This document shows, one piece after another, positions 37,994 to 47,900 of a stretch of DNA of 64,000 bases (position 1 is its first letter; every line of letters begins with the position of its first letter). Location of the stretch: the NCBI RefSeq assembly GCF_902806685.2, contig NC_048550.1:9095383-9159382 (forward strand), written 5' to 3'. A model generated the notes under the pieces. That model ran no database searches. It saw only the letters and a program-made list of their open reading frames with translations, and was not told the DNA's origin. This DNA comes from Maniola hyperantus. Its lineage: Eukaryota > Arthropoda > Insecta > Lepidoptera > Nymphalidae. A program made the position numbers and the translations under genes.

Positions 37994-39559
37994 TTAGTTT
38001 ATCCATTTAGAGTCAGAAAGGCTTGTATGCCTTTTTAAATTTTCACTGTTGTCCTCACAGTCAGATTTTTTTCTTTTGCGAGTATCAAACCGGACACCGG
38101 TTTCTTGGACAACCCTTTCGCTGTTTTTAATCGCTGAGATAATATTCTCCTTAGAAGGTGCTACTAATTTTAACTCGTCCACATTTTCGTTGGCAGCTGG
38201 CTCTACCAAGTGCATCACAATTCTTTCTAAACGCTTGGGGTGCTCAACGGGAGCCTCATCCACAGCCACAGTTTTGTCATTCTCCAACTTATCAGTGTCT
38301 ACCATCACAGAATACTTCCTTTTCATCTCATCCATCATCCTCTGCCCGTATTCCTCCCCTATCACACTGTTTACACAAACAAAGCTTTGTACCTTTTTAG
38401 TTTCTTTGTCGATTTCAAGGAATCCTCTTGTCCTCATGTAAATGAAATGACCGGATCGTGACATCAGTCTGTAATAAGACTCTCCGAACTCCCTGCTTTG
38501 GTCATACATCTGCCGTAGTACACAAATAACCCAGCGGACATCATCTTTGTGCATGAAAAAGAAAGCAGATGTTCCCGTGACCTCCTCTGTCATGTACCCC
38601 GCTGCCAAGGAGATGCTTTGATCACACTGCACTATTCTGCCATCAATTAAATGCCTCGTCCAATATTCTGAGTATGCTGTAGGTGGCAACATTCTTGCTG
38701 GCAAGCTATTGGTTAGTGTATGGACCATTCCTATGAAAACATAGTCATTTCCACTGGAGGAAAAGGTGCGGTGATGCCTCACCCGTTGCCTCTTGATAGT
38801 TTGTTCTTCTTGCACTCCATTAGCAGTAGCGCGGTCTGAGCGACGGAGCACACCATCTATTCTACAGCGCTCATACCTAGGAGGGTCAGACCTGGCACCG
38901 GCCCTCATTATTCTTATGTGAAAATTATGATGTTGTTCAAATAACTTTGGACTGCAACCAGTCTGTAATTCTACAGGAAAAATGTGTTGTCTTAGAATAT
39001 CTTTATCTTCAGGGTGAACATAATGATAAAAGTCTTGACCTAAGAGATCTATGTAGCAGTATCCCAACTTCTCCTGAACGTTGTGGGATACGTTACAAAT
39101 GCGACCCATGCAAGTCACAGCCAACATGAAGCCACCGATGAGATCAAAGAATTTAAGTATAGCAGATGACCATGTTTCCAAATGACGGCATTTTATGGAG
39201 TCGCCGAATATGTGTTGGTTCCGTAGTTCGCTGGCAACGAGTCGCAGGACACTGGTTTTATCCACCTTTCGTTGTGAATGGACGATGTCAGACAACAAGG
39301 TCATCATTTGAGCGATTTGAGAATTAAACTCACTTCTTCTGTGTTTCTCAGCGATAATGCGCGATTGACGATCGCTCGCTTTAGCTATCGGTATATCAGG
39401 AGACTGGGCATCTGACGAGGAATCCCCGTGGCTTGTTGTAGCTTGTAGCTCAAACGCTGGAGGGATGGCAACAGCCATACCCGGTAACCTCGAGTGCCCT
39501 GCACCGGCGGTGGACGCCATCATGACTGTCTGGTCAAAGTTCCCTTGTTTAGACGCCAT
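37994..39559 (-). CDS. Met1: Methoprene-tolerant-like bHLH-PAS juvenile hormone receptor, intronless (probably lepidopteran Met1)
   Basis: One uninterrupted 521-codon frame from an ATG at 39559 to TAA at 37994-37996. Residues about 63-115 form a bHLH; the basic part holds AEKHRR (70-75) and helix 2 reads KTSVLRL (101-107). PAS-A spans about 130-290, including QEKLGY and VHPED. PAS-B spans about 297-400 and is very Met-like, with TRHLIDG (301-307), FMHKDDVRWV (335-344) and RLMSRSG (364-370). Possible nuclear localisation signals are KRQRVRHHR (256-264) and RKRKK (494-498). In the family, Met binds juvenile hormone in PAS-B, recruits a steroid receptor coactivator partner and acts on target genes in the nucleus. 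Tyr299, Thr301 and Val344 appear to align with pocket residues reported for beetle Met (from memory). From memory, Lepidoptera carry two Met paralogs and Met1 lacks coding introns, which fits a retrocopy. No frameshift or stop is seen, so it looks functional. The family call is firm; Met1 rather than Met2 is inferred from the lack of introns. Confidence 0.9.
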   Translation of the reverse strand: MASKQGNFDQTVMMASTAGAGHSRLPGMAVAIPPAFELQATTSHGDSSSDAQSPDIPIAKASDRQSRIIAEKHRRSEFNSQIAQMMTLLSDIVHSQRKVDKTSVLRLVASELRNQHIFGDSIKCRHLETWSSAILKFFDLIGGFMLAVTCMGRICNVSHNVQEKLGYCYIDLLGQDFYHYVHPEDKDILRQHIFPVELQTGCSPKLFEQHHNFHIRIMRAGARSDPPRYERCRIDGVLRRSDRATANGVQEEQTIKRQRVRHHRTFSSSGNDYVFIGMVHTLTNSLPARMLPPTAYSEYWTRHLIDGRIVQCDQSISLAAGYMTEEVTGTSAFFFMHKDDVRWVICVLRQMYDQSREFGESYYRLMSRSGHFIYMRTRGFLEIDKETKKVQSFVCVNSVIGEEYGQRMMDEMKRKYSVMVDTDKLENDKTVAVDEAPVEHPKRLERIVMHLVEPAANENVDELKLVAPSKENIISAIKNSERVVQETGVRFDTRKRKKSDCEDNSENLKRHTSLSDSKWIN

Positions 39560-39563
39560 TCAT
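39549..39563 (-). promoter_or_regulatory. Five-codon upstream ORF overlapping the Met start codon
   Basis: Four bases before the Met ATG, in another frame, lies ATG AAT GGC GTC TAA. It terminates after the main ATG, so ribosomes using it would pass the Met start. Neither ATG has a purine at -3; the main one has G at +4. Any regulatory effect is inference, and the transcript's 5' end is unknown. Confidence 0.4.
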
Positions 39564-40160
39564 CTACATTAACAAAATCTATGAATATATCAGAATAAAC
39601 ATCGCAACAGCACTTGTGATTCAATAGCAAATCCGTCACACCACATCACAGCTGTTTACATTGTGTTATTCTGCTGCTGTATGATCGTAACACTTTTTAA
39701 AACTATGATATTGTTCACAAATAGGAATAATAATTCCTTTTATTAGAATCAAGTTCAACACACTACAAAAACCAGTAACAAGTACGGCGTTGACCACAGA
39801 CTACGTTGACCAAACACCAAGCGTTGTGACCAAGCGCATATTCAATGTACTCTGCACCGGTACTCTGTGTCTGTGTCTGTGACCAAGCGGCCTGCCGTGC
39901 GGTAAACGCGACCCTGCTTGAAAAGTAGTCTGTGGATTTCCTATTAATCGGTGTTTCTATTCACGATTTTGGTTTTACCAGGTTTTACCCGCCTAGTCAA
40001 ATAAGCCCCTTAATTATCCTAAAAAAAAATCAAAATACCCTGATAGAGTGTGTCCCGTGAAAGCTAAGTAAAGAGTGGTGAATAAAAAAAATTTGGTTGT
40101 GAATCCCCATGACGTATCTAACTGCGAATAAACATAGTTACTTAGTTAATACTTTATATT
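39564..40160. other. Upstream flank of the Met-like gene
   Basis: Mostly non-repetitive sequence with a slightly GC-richer patch at 39830-39910 containing short GTCTGT repeats. It presumably holds the promoter and 5' UTR. I see no clear TATA box or other firm promoter motif, and no recognisable coding exon. Confidence 0.3.
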
Positions 40161-40168
40161 TTTAGAGT

Positions 40169-40312
40169 TCATCATCATGATCAACCCATAGCCGGCTCAC
40201 TACAGAGCACGGGTCTCCTCTCAGACTGAGAAGGGTTTTGGTCATAGTCTATCACGCTGGCCATGTGCGGATTGGTAGACTTCACACACCTTTGAGAACA
40301 TTATGGAGAACT
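40169..40312 (-). mobile_element. SINE 3' half, interrupted
   Basis: 'catcatgatcaacccatagccggctcactacagagcac' to 'ctttgagaacattatggagaactc', cut by the next element at about 40313. Confidence 0.65.
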
Positions 40313-40315
40313 CTT

Positions 40316-40745
40316 TTTAGGGTTAAGTGCCTCAAAAGGAAAAAAGGAGCCCCTAAAGGATTACTTTATTGTATGTCTTTCTGTCTGTCTGTCTTTCTGC
40401 CTGTCTGTCTGTATGCCTGTCTGTCTGTGGTGTCTGTCAAGAAACCTAGAAGGACATAGGGTACTCCCCGTAGACCTAGAATCATGGGCAAGTAACTAGG
40501 TAGGTCTTATAGCAGACGTAAAGGAAAACTCCAAAAATTGAGAATTTGTGGTTACATGAGAAAAAAATTAAATGTTGTCATGAACAAATAGTATTTTCAA
40601 CTTTCAAAGTTAGATTAATATACCAAGTGGGGTATCATAATGAAAGGGCTTAACCTGTAAATTTTAAAACGCATTTTTAATTATTTTTATGCAATATAGT
40701 TTTTGATCATCGTGTAAAATGACGAAAAAAATACCCGTGTACCCG
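40316..40745. mobile_element. GGTTCCGTACC-family repeat, 3' end replaced
   Basis: 'tttagggttaagtgcctcaaaagg' with expanded CTGTCTGTCTGTC (40380-40435). It lacks the CTTGGCCGG end and runs into 'gtcagtcagtcaccttttc' of another family. Confidence 0.55.
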
Positions 40746-40775
40746 GGTCAGTCAGTCACCTTTTCTTTTTATATA

Positions 40776-41003
40776 TTTAGATTTAAATATATAAAATGAA
40801 AAGGTGACTGACTGGCTGATTGATCTATCAACGCACAGCTCAAACTACTGGAAGGATCGAGCTGAAATTTGGCATGCAGATAGTAATTATGACGTAGGCA
40901 TCCGCTAAGAAAGTATTTTTGAAAATTCAACCCCTAAGGGCGTGAAATAGATGTTTGAAATTAGTGTAGTCCACGCGGACGAAGTCGCAAGCATAAGCTA
41001 GTA
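40776..41003 (+). mobile_element. Helitron-like GACTGACTGA-family element, complete
   Basis: 'tatataaaatgaaaaggtgactgactggctg' start, 'gtccacgcggacgaagtcgcaagcataagctagt' end. Confidence 0.7.
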
Positions 41004-41455
41004 ATTACCTATGCACATAATAATTAGGTATTATTTTAAAGAATCACAATAAAGAAGTTCGCTTTCACCCCAAATTACCCTAAAGCCCTGTCAAGTTTCG
41101 ACATTGAAAAAGCCGTAAGTCATACCTAAAATTATAGTCGCAGTAGCCCCTAAATAGTGCGAAATACGTTAATCTGAAAACACTGGATTAATACCTGTCA
41201 TATAATGTCAAAGTCACAATGTCAAACTGAGTGACAGAGTAATAACTAAAAGTAGTTATATTTTTAAATTCATTTTACGGCTATGGATTCTTCTATTACG
41301 TAAAAGTAAAGATCTCATACAGTTGAGTCGGGTAAGATTGATAAAATAGCGGTGATTTTTATGTAAGCTACTAATAATATAATGCCGGGCCATCGGGGGC
41401 ATTTTATTCAATAATAAAGGAGTGCGACTTCTGTACCGACCGTCCTATAGTAGCA

Positions 41456-41656
41456 ATGGGCGATTCATTGATATATTCTATACCTAGTCTAAGGGGCGAA
41501 CTAATTGCAAAAAAAAACAATCGAATAAATCGACAGGAACTATTTATTGATTTTATTAATCCCGTGGTGGCTAACATTGTTTTATTGCCACCTCTTTCTC
41601 GGTACACTGGTGAAGTTTTATCTATCCTTCTCACATTTTTGCTTGCCTTTGGCTGA
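41456..41656 (+). CDS. Unrecognised small ORF, 66 aa, hydrophobic C-terminus
   Basis: ATG at 41456 opens MGDSLIYS and the frame closes with TGA after LLAFG. The last 20 residues or so are strongly hydrophobic (VLSILLTFLLAF), preceded by a basic stretch (KKNNRINRQ). I recognise no family. The opposite strand is also open here (41404-41700, 98 codons), which is a warning that this may be chance. It lies about 2 kb 5' of the Met gene on the other strand, and no splice context was established. Confidence 0.2.
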   Translation: MGDSLIYSIPSLRGELIAKKNNRINRQELFIDFINPVVANIVLLPPLSRYTGEVLSILLTFLLAFG

Positions 41657-41700
41657 TTATGCTCTGGCCTTTTAATTATAATATCGTACATTAAAAACAT

Positions 41701-42330
41701 GTGCCCTGCTCATTACTACTTCAGCTTCGCCACCGCTGAGCTAACACAGGATCCTATTACTAAGACTCCGCTGTCCGTCCGTCTGTCACCAGACTGTATC
41801 TCCGTATACCGTGATATTTAGACAGTTGAAATTTTCAAAGATGATGTATTTCTGTTGCCGCTATAACAACAAATACTAAAAAACTTATTTGTTGTTATAG
41901 CGTCAATCATCATCATCATCATTAACCGATAGACGTCCACTGCTGGATATAGGTCTCTTGTGGGGACTTCCACACGCCACCGTCTTGGGCCACCTGAATC
42001 CACACTGCGTCTTCCGGTGCAAGGTCGCCATTCCAGCACCTTGGGACCCCAACGTCTATCGGTTTTACGAACTATGTGCCCTGCCCATTGCCACTTACTT
42101 AGCTTCGCAACCCGTTGAGCTATGTCGATTACTCTAGTTCTCCTACGGATCTCCTCATTTCTGATTTGATCACGTAGAGAAACTTCAAGCTCTCTCTATC
42201 GCCCGCTGTCACTCGCTGAGCTTTCTTATGAGGCCCATAGTTAGCGCTGGTCTCGGATCCATATGTCATCACTGGCAACACGCACTGTTCGAAGACTTTG
42301 GTCTTCAAGCACTGAGCAATTTTGGACAAG
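41701..42330 (-). mobile_element. RTE-like LINE fragment, rearranged
   Basis: 41905-42330 encodes on the minus strand QCVLPVMTYGSETS, then frameshifted RRWGP..VLEWRPCTGRRSV and ends with a TGATGATGATGA tail. 41701-41748 is a separate scrap of the same gene. A GGTTCCGTACC-type fragment (41745-41830) lies between. Confidence 0.6.
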
Positions 42331-42402
42331 ATGATATCTCGAAGCTTCCTGAAGCAATAGAAATACGTATTCTGGGAAAACTCTCTACCTATTACGGTTG
42401 AC

Positions 42403-42500
42403 GAGATAGAACCCGCTGACAGACAGGCGGACGGACAGCGACAAGTCTTAGTAGTAGGGTCCCGTTGGCACCCTTCGGGTACCTACTACCTACCTACGGA
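42403..42500. mobile_element. GGTTCCGTACC-type repeat fragment
   Basis: 'gctgacagacaggcggacggacagcgacaagtcttagtagtagggtccc' followed by 'cacccttcgggtac'. Confidence 0.5.
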
Positions 42501-42552
42501 AAAATCATTTATTTCATAATCTATTCGATAGCTCTAGGCACGTTGAGACTTT

Positions 42553-42912
42553 TTAACCGACTTCAAAAAAAGGAGGAGGTTCTCAATTCGTCGGAATCTT
42601 TTTTTTTATTTTTTATGTATGTTCCCCGATTACTCAAAAACGCCTGGACCGATTTTGAAAGTTCTTTTTTTGTTTGTAAGGGTATTCCTCAAAGTTGGTC
42701 CCATTTCAATTTGGTGAAGATCTGATGAACACCTTCGAAGATAGATACTGGAACTCCTCAACGGATAAGAGTAAATTGCTCGCGATCAGTGTAATAGCTT
42801 TGTAAACAGTAGATTTTTAACCAGTCATAGCATAATTCCATGGGGCCACTAAAAATTGTGAAATTAAATTATTTTTCAATTTTTAGTGTTTGTGTAACGA
42901 AGTCGGTTTTTA
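42553..42912. mobile_element. AACCGACTTC...AAGTCGGTTTTT element
   Basis: 'tttaaccgacttcaaaaaaaggaggaggt' at the left and 'tgtttgtgtaacgaagtcggttttt' at the right, with 'actcaaaaacgcctggaccgattttg' inside. The last bases of the window (from about 63962) are the start of another copy end. Confidence 0.6.
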
Positions 42913-42985
42913 TTTTTTTTGTAAAAAAAATTTTAACATCGAAATTCTGTTTTTACACAATATGCAGTAAGTAGGTATAGTACAC

Positions 42986-43125
42986 GACAGGTCGAGATGG
43001 CAATGGGGCAGGGAACGCCCCGCACCGGCTCAGCCCCCGCGCTAAGCCGGTGCGGGCGAGCGTGCGGGACGTGCGGGTGTGCAGGGCCCCCCGCGCCTCA
43101 TACCCCGATAGTCATATCGACCTGT
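42986..43125. mobile_element. GC-rich MITE, GACAGGTCGAGATGGCAAT family, copy 1
   Basis: Left GACAGGTCGAGATGGCAAT, right ATCGACCTGT. The inside is very GC-rich with an inner CCGGCTCAGC/GCTAAGCCGG-type pair. Second copy at 59375-59496. Confidence 0.65.
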
Positions 43126-43127
43126 TT

Positions 43128-43680
43128 TGGACTATACCTATAACATGTACTTGTAAATGAGATAAATAATATACAAAAAAAAAATTAATAAAAATATTTA
43201 TTTTTTGAATCACAACACTAGTCTTTCAATTATGCTTGATGACTAGTAAACAGTGAACTTATTAAAAGAAATAATTATTGATTGTTTCTGAATATTGACT
43301 ATGTATTATATTAGGATTTAGGAAATATATTAATACACATTGTATTCGAAAATGTAAGACAATATTTTTACTTTTACTTACATAAATAGGTATTCCTTCA
43401 GATATACAGTACGCGGCCGAAAATAATGTACATCGACCTTTAGAAGGAGATAGCAAATTTGTAGAGCACTGTCTCTGTCGTTGAGACCAAAACGTCACAT
43501 AGGTATGAGTGACAGAGATAACGCTCTACAAAGCCGAAACGTCATTCTAAAGGCCGATGTACATTACTTTCGGCCGCGTACTGTACGCAGATAGGTCTCT
43601 TTTTAAAATACAAAGGCAAAATAATGCGTACAAAATTAGTTTTCACGCGCCATTATAACTTAATGTGTCAACTGTCTCTT
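43128..43680. repeat. Downstream flank duplicated with the protease gene, copy A
   Basis: 'ttgaatcacaacactag', 'tgactagtaaa', 'attaggaaa' and 'aaaatacaaaggca' appear in the same order at 53695-54000. This copy is interrupted by a MITE (43406-43587). Confidence 0.55.
43406..43587. mobile_element. TA-target MITE, CAGTACGCGGCCGAAA family, copy 2
   Basis: Perfect-looking CAGTACGCGGCCGAAA ends, flanked by TA on both sides; the paralogous site at about 53935 is empty. Inner inverted pairs include AGAGCACTGTCTCTGTCG and GACAGAGATAACGCTCT. Confidence 0.85.
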
Positions 43681-44151
43681 TGTATATTACACAACAGACG
43701 AAAACGTTTAAGTGCGGAAACCAACCCAGAGAGAAGAAACAAGAAGAATGACAGTATGAAAATATTCTTACAAGTAATTTAAAAAGACCTGCATTTTTTA
43801 GCCCACATCCGCCATATTGATTTTTTAAGAATTTTATGTACCTAGTAACACTCGCGTCATCAAGGTGAATCTAATGACGTCTCATTTATCAAAATCGGTA
43901 TCAAAGAAGGTTATCTCTTAGTGTCGTTGACTGTACATCTACCAAGGTATACCTACTATAGTGATAGATGGACTTACATGCAAAGCGTGATGCAGAGCTT
44001 TAAACTTAATGACATTAGCAGGCAGTGCTGCCAGGATTACCGGATTTCAAAACCGTGCTCTCATAGATATTATGTTTAGACATAAAGCCGTTGAGTAGTT
44101 ATTAGCGGATATAGATACGGACAATGGACATGCTGTGCTTGGGACTGGGAA

Positions 44152-44760
44152 GCTGTGATAGCCTGGTGGTTAGGACGTCTGCCTACTAATCGGGGGTCGG
44201 GGGTTCGATCCCGGGCACGCACCTCTAACTTTTCGGAGTTCTTGTTTTATAAATTACACGGGTACAAATTCTAAAGTACTAATTGTAAAAGTTTAATTGA
44301 ATAAAAAATGTTTTTATTTATTTTATTTAACTGTGAAGGAAATCATCGGGAGGAAACATGCATGACTGAGAGTTCTCCATAATGTTCTCAAACGCATGTG
44401 AAGTCTGCCAATCCGCACTTGGCCAGTGTGATAGATTATGGTCAAAACTCTTCTCACTCTGAGAGGAGACCCGCGGGGTGATTACGTAAAACGTTGCAGT
44501 AACGACAGCAACGCGACAGCAGTAGCAATGCGACAGTTCATTTGCTGTCTCTCTTCTTCTTCTTATTTTTCTCTGTATATTATTTCTGTCTATTCTTCTT
44601 CTATTCTATTCTATTCTGGCTATTGCTGTCTCTCTCGAGCCGCTGTTACGTGTGACGTTTGACAGCAATGATCGCGAAATTTACGCCTGTTGCGAGATAC
44701 GTAATCACCCCGCGGTGCTCTGTAGTGAGCCGGCAATCAATGGGTTGATGATGATGATTA
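44152..44760 (+). mobile_element. tRNA-derived SINE split by a MITE
   Basis: Clean head: 'agctgtgatagcctggtggttaggacg' (A box) and 'gggggttcgatcccggg' (near-perfect B box). A LINE-tail-like scrap (44250-44325) replaces part of the body. The SINE resumes with 'gtgaaggaaatcatcggg', is cut at 44477 by a MITE, and finishes with 'ctctgtagtgagccggcaatc..gatgatgatga'. Confidence 0.75.
44477..44710. mobile_element. MITE inserted in SINE, GGTGATTACGTA ends
   Basis: GGTGATTACGTA at the left and TACGTAATCACC at the right. CCGCGG precedes and follows, consistent with a 6-bp target duplication. The inside is TCT-rich. Confidence 0.75.
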
Positions 44761-44908
44761 TAGGTACGGACATATATACAGGCCATCACATTACCATCCT
44801 TTTGAGCTACGCCGCAGTCGGGTAAAAATTAATTAAAACTGCACCACACCCGCGGGTATCCAATGGTTAAATGGATACTGGGCGGAATGCAAATACAGCC
44901 GAGTTTCG

Positions 44909-47900
44909 TTAAAGGTCTAAGGTCCCGGTGGGCCACACCACGCTCTCGATCCAGTCGAGGTAGCGCGACACGCGCGTGTACACGCCGGGCACGGGCGAGC
45001 CGCAGCCGCGTCCGTATGAAGTAACCCCCACCAATCTAAAAAACCCGTCGTTTGTCGTCATTCCTATGAGTGGCCCGCCTGAATCACCCTGCCAACAACA
45101 AATTTTGTTTATTATTATCAACTATTTTCAATCTATACTTCCATATTATACAATACAGGGTTTTCCTAGTGCAGAGGGTAGGAAACTTGTTTCTTGTGCC
45201 TAAATTCTAAATTCAAAATAAATTATTCTTATTCTTATTCTTATTCTTATTCTTATTCTTATTCTTATTCTTATTCTTATTCTTATTCTTATTCTTATTC
45301 TTATTCTTATTCTTATTCTTATTCTTATTCTTATTCTTATTCTTATTCTTATTCTTATTCTTATTCTTATTCTTATTCTTATTCTTATTCTTATTCTTAT
45401 TCTTATTCTTATTCTTATTCTTATTCTTATTCTTATTCTTATTCTTATTCTTATTCTTATTCTTATTCTTATTCTTATTCTTATTCTTATTCTTATTCTT
45501 ATTCTTATTCTTATTCTTATATTTCCATCCATACTAATCAATACAATTATTATAAACTAGCTGATGCCCGCAACTTCATCCGCATGGATTTAGGTTTTTA
45601 AAAATCCCGTAGGAACTCTTCGTTTTTCCAGAATAAAAAATAGCTTATGTCCTTCCCCGGCATGTAAGCTATCATTACACCAAATTTCATCAAAATCGGT
45701 TTAACGGACCTCCCGTTCGACTACTTCGTTCGTCAGCTCCCGACGACTGTATTAGTCTGCCGCTGGCAACACAGATGTAGCTAGTAGCTACGTACCTGGC
45801 ACGTGTCGTTCCGGCCCAGGGGGTCGCCGGCGCAGATCTGCTTATCGGAGATGCCCTGCGGCAACTTGCGCCACGAGGGATGCTCCTCTTGGCACTTACT
45901 CTTCGACACCACCACCACGGTTGTCTTCTGCAGGTATGGATTCGTCACATATCCTACAAAACAACGAAATCATCTTGTATCCTAGACGGACCACCAATCT
46001 GCCGTCCTTTTGCTAAAAAGTGGCTAACCCCAAACCAAAAAGTTTTTGAGTTAAGATACACCCCAAGAGTGACGAGTACTCACGTGTCGTATTGGTTCTG
46101 CCCCAACCAGTGATCATGAGAGCTACCGAGGGGTCTTCGTTCTTTGTGTACAGACAGATGGGGCTCAAGCTTGGCGTAAACGTGACGTGCTGCTCCAACC
46201 TACAAGAATAAACGACAATTTCACCCTAACAATAAAAACAAGTCCCTGCAAGAGACCTATGTCCAATGGACGTCTCTCGGTTGGTGATGATAAATAAAAA
46301 TAAAACATTGAGTCATTGAAGTGAAGCGATTTTGCGATGGGTAGGTAAAACTTTAAGGTTCCACCCTCCTTTTTCTACAACCGCACCGCGCACCACCGTA
46401 AGCAATTTCACCCTCACCACCTGGGTGTCAGTTACACTTTGACCGTCAGTTGTGCCAGATCCTTCTTTCCACGCACATGCAAACTTTGGAATCAACTCCA
46501 ACCGGCGGTATTCCCTCTAGATTACAACATGGGGTTACTTACTTGAGCAAGGCTATGTCGTTGTATTTCCAGCGTCTCACGTGATCCGGGTGCTTTATGA
46601 TCTCCTGAATTCTGACGTCAGAGTCACTGTTCCACTTTCTGTCGCCGATGTATATCACTCCCATACGAGCTATTGCAGGCTTTATGCTGTAAGACATTAA
46701 CTCGAATAAGTATTATACCTCTATAACACTCAATATTGATGGTCATGACCAATCATGACCTCTTTGGTTTCCCGGGATAAAAAGTAGCCTATGCCACTCT
46801 CCAGGTCTTTAACTAAACCCATGCACTTTAACTAAAATCACGTCGATCCGTTGCTCCGTTGCGACGTGATTGAAGGACAAACCAACAAACAAACACACTT
46901 TCACATTTATAATATTATTATTTGATGTAGGGTATTTATTGATTTGGATGGATTTTCACCGGTGAAGGAAACCTGCATGCCTGAGAGTTCCCCATATTGT
47001 TCTCAAAGGTGTGTGAAGTCTGCCAATCTGCAGTTGGCCATACGGACCATAGTGCATAGCCTAAACCTTTCTCATTCTGAGACGAGACCCATACTCAATA
47101 GTGGCCCGGCGATGGGTTGATGATGTTGATTATCTAGTACAGTAGCCGGCAGGAAAAATTGTACATCGACCTTTAGGTTGAAATCTATAGAGTCCACTTT
47201 GACTTTGCTCTAAACTAAGATTGAGTTAAAACGAGACAGATTTATGTGAGATATAGCTCTGTCTCGTTTTAACTCTTCTTAAGTCTAAGCAAAGTCAGAG
47301 TGCGCTCTATTAACCGAACGTTGTCTGAGTCTATGTCAGTCATACCTATGTAACGTTTTGTCGGATTCAACATCGACTTTTAGAAAGAGATAACGGTTCA
47401 ACGCAAGGGGTAACGGAGACAATATTTGCTGCCGCGTACTGTAGTTACATACCCGTCTAATGTGTCCACACAATGCGCTGCGGTTAGTACATAAGAGTCT
47501 GATATCAAGGAACCACCGCACCGGAATTCATATTCGCCAGAAAGATTGTACCCAAGCGCCACCTGAAAAATAACCTCTTTGCAAATATCTTAATACCTAT
47601 ATTGGCTGAAATTTGGCATGCAGATAGCTATTATGACGTAGACATCGATCATCGTACTGTGATTATACTAGTGATTATTGAATAATCTTGGTTCAGTAGA
47701 ACTAAGATTATTCAATAATCACTGACATAAATAATTAAATAATAAAAATATCTCACCATATGTGTGAACTCTCCGAGCGAAGCATTAATTCCTCCTATTA
47801 TATGTGATTGCAGGGGTGGTAAGGTAGAGTCAACAAGTTTCTGACATTCTGTAAACATTATTATATACTAGAGGATGCCCGCGACTTCGTCCGCGTGGAT

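Noticed and set aside
38049..38461. Plus-strand open frames opposite the Met-like gene
   Set aside because: They are shadows of the minus-strand coding sequence and show no domain.
44152..44225. Possible functional tRNA gene (A and B boxes)
   Set aside because: The sequence continues into the SINE body and recurs at other loci; no acceptor stem or anticodon arm pairs properly.
45194..45601. Open frames of Ser-Tyr or Arg-Ile repeats over 110-135 codons
   Set aside because: They are the two readings of the TTATTC microsatellite within an intron; no start context or flanking coding sequence supports them.
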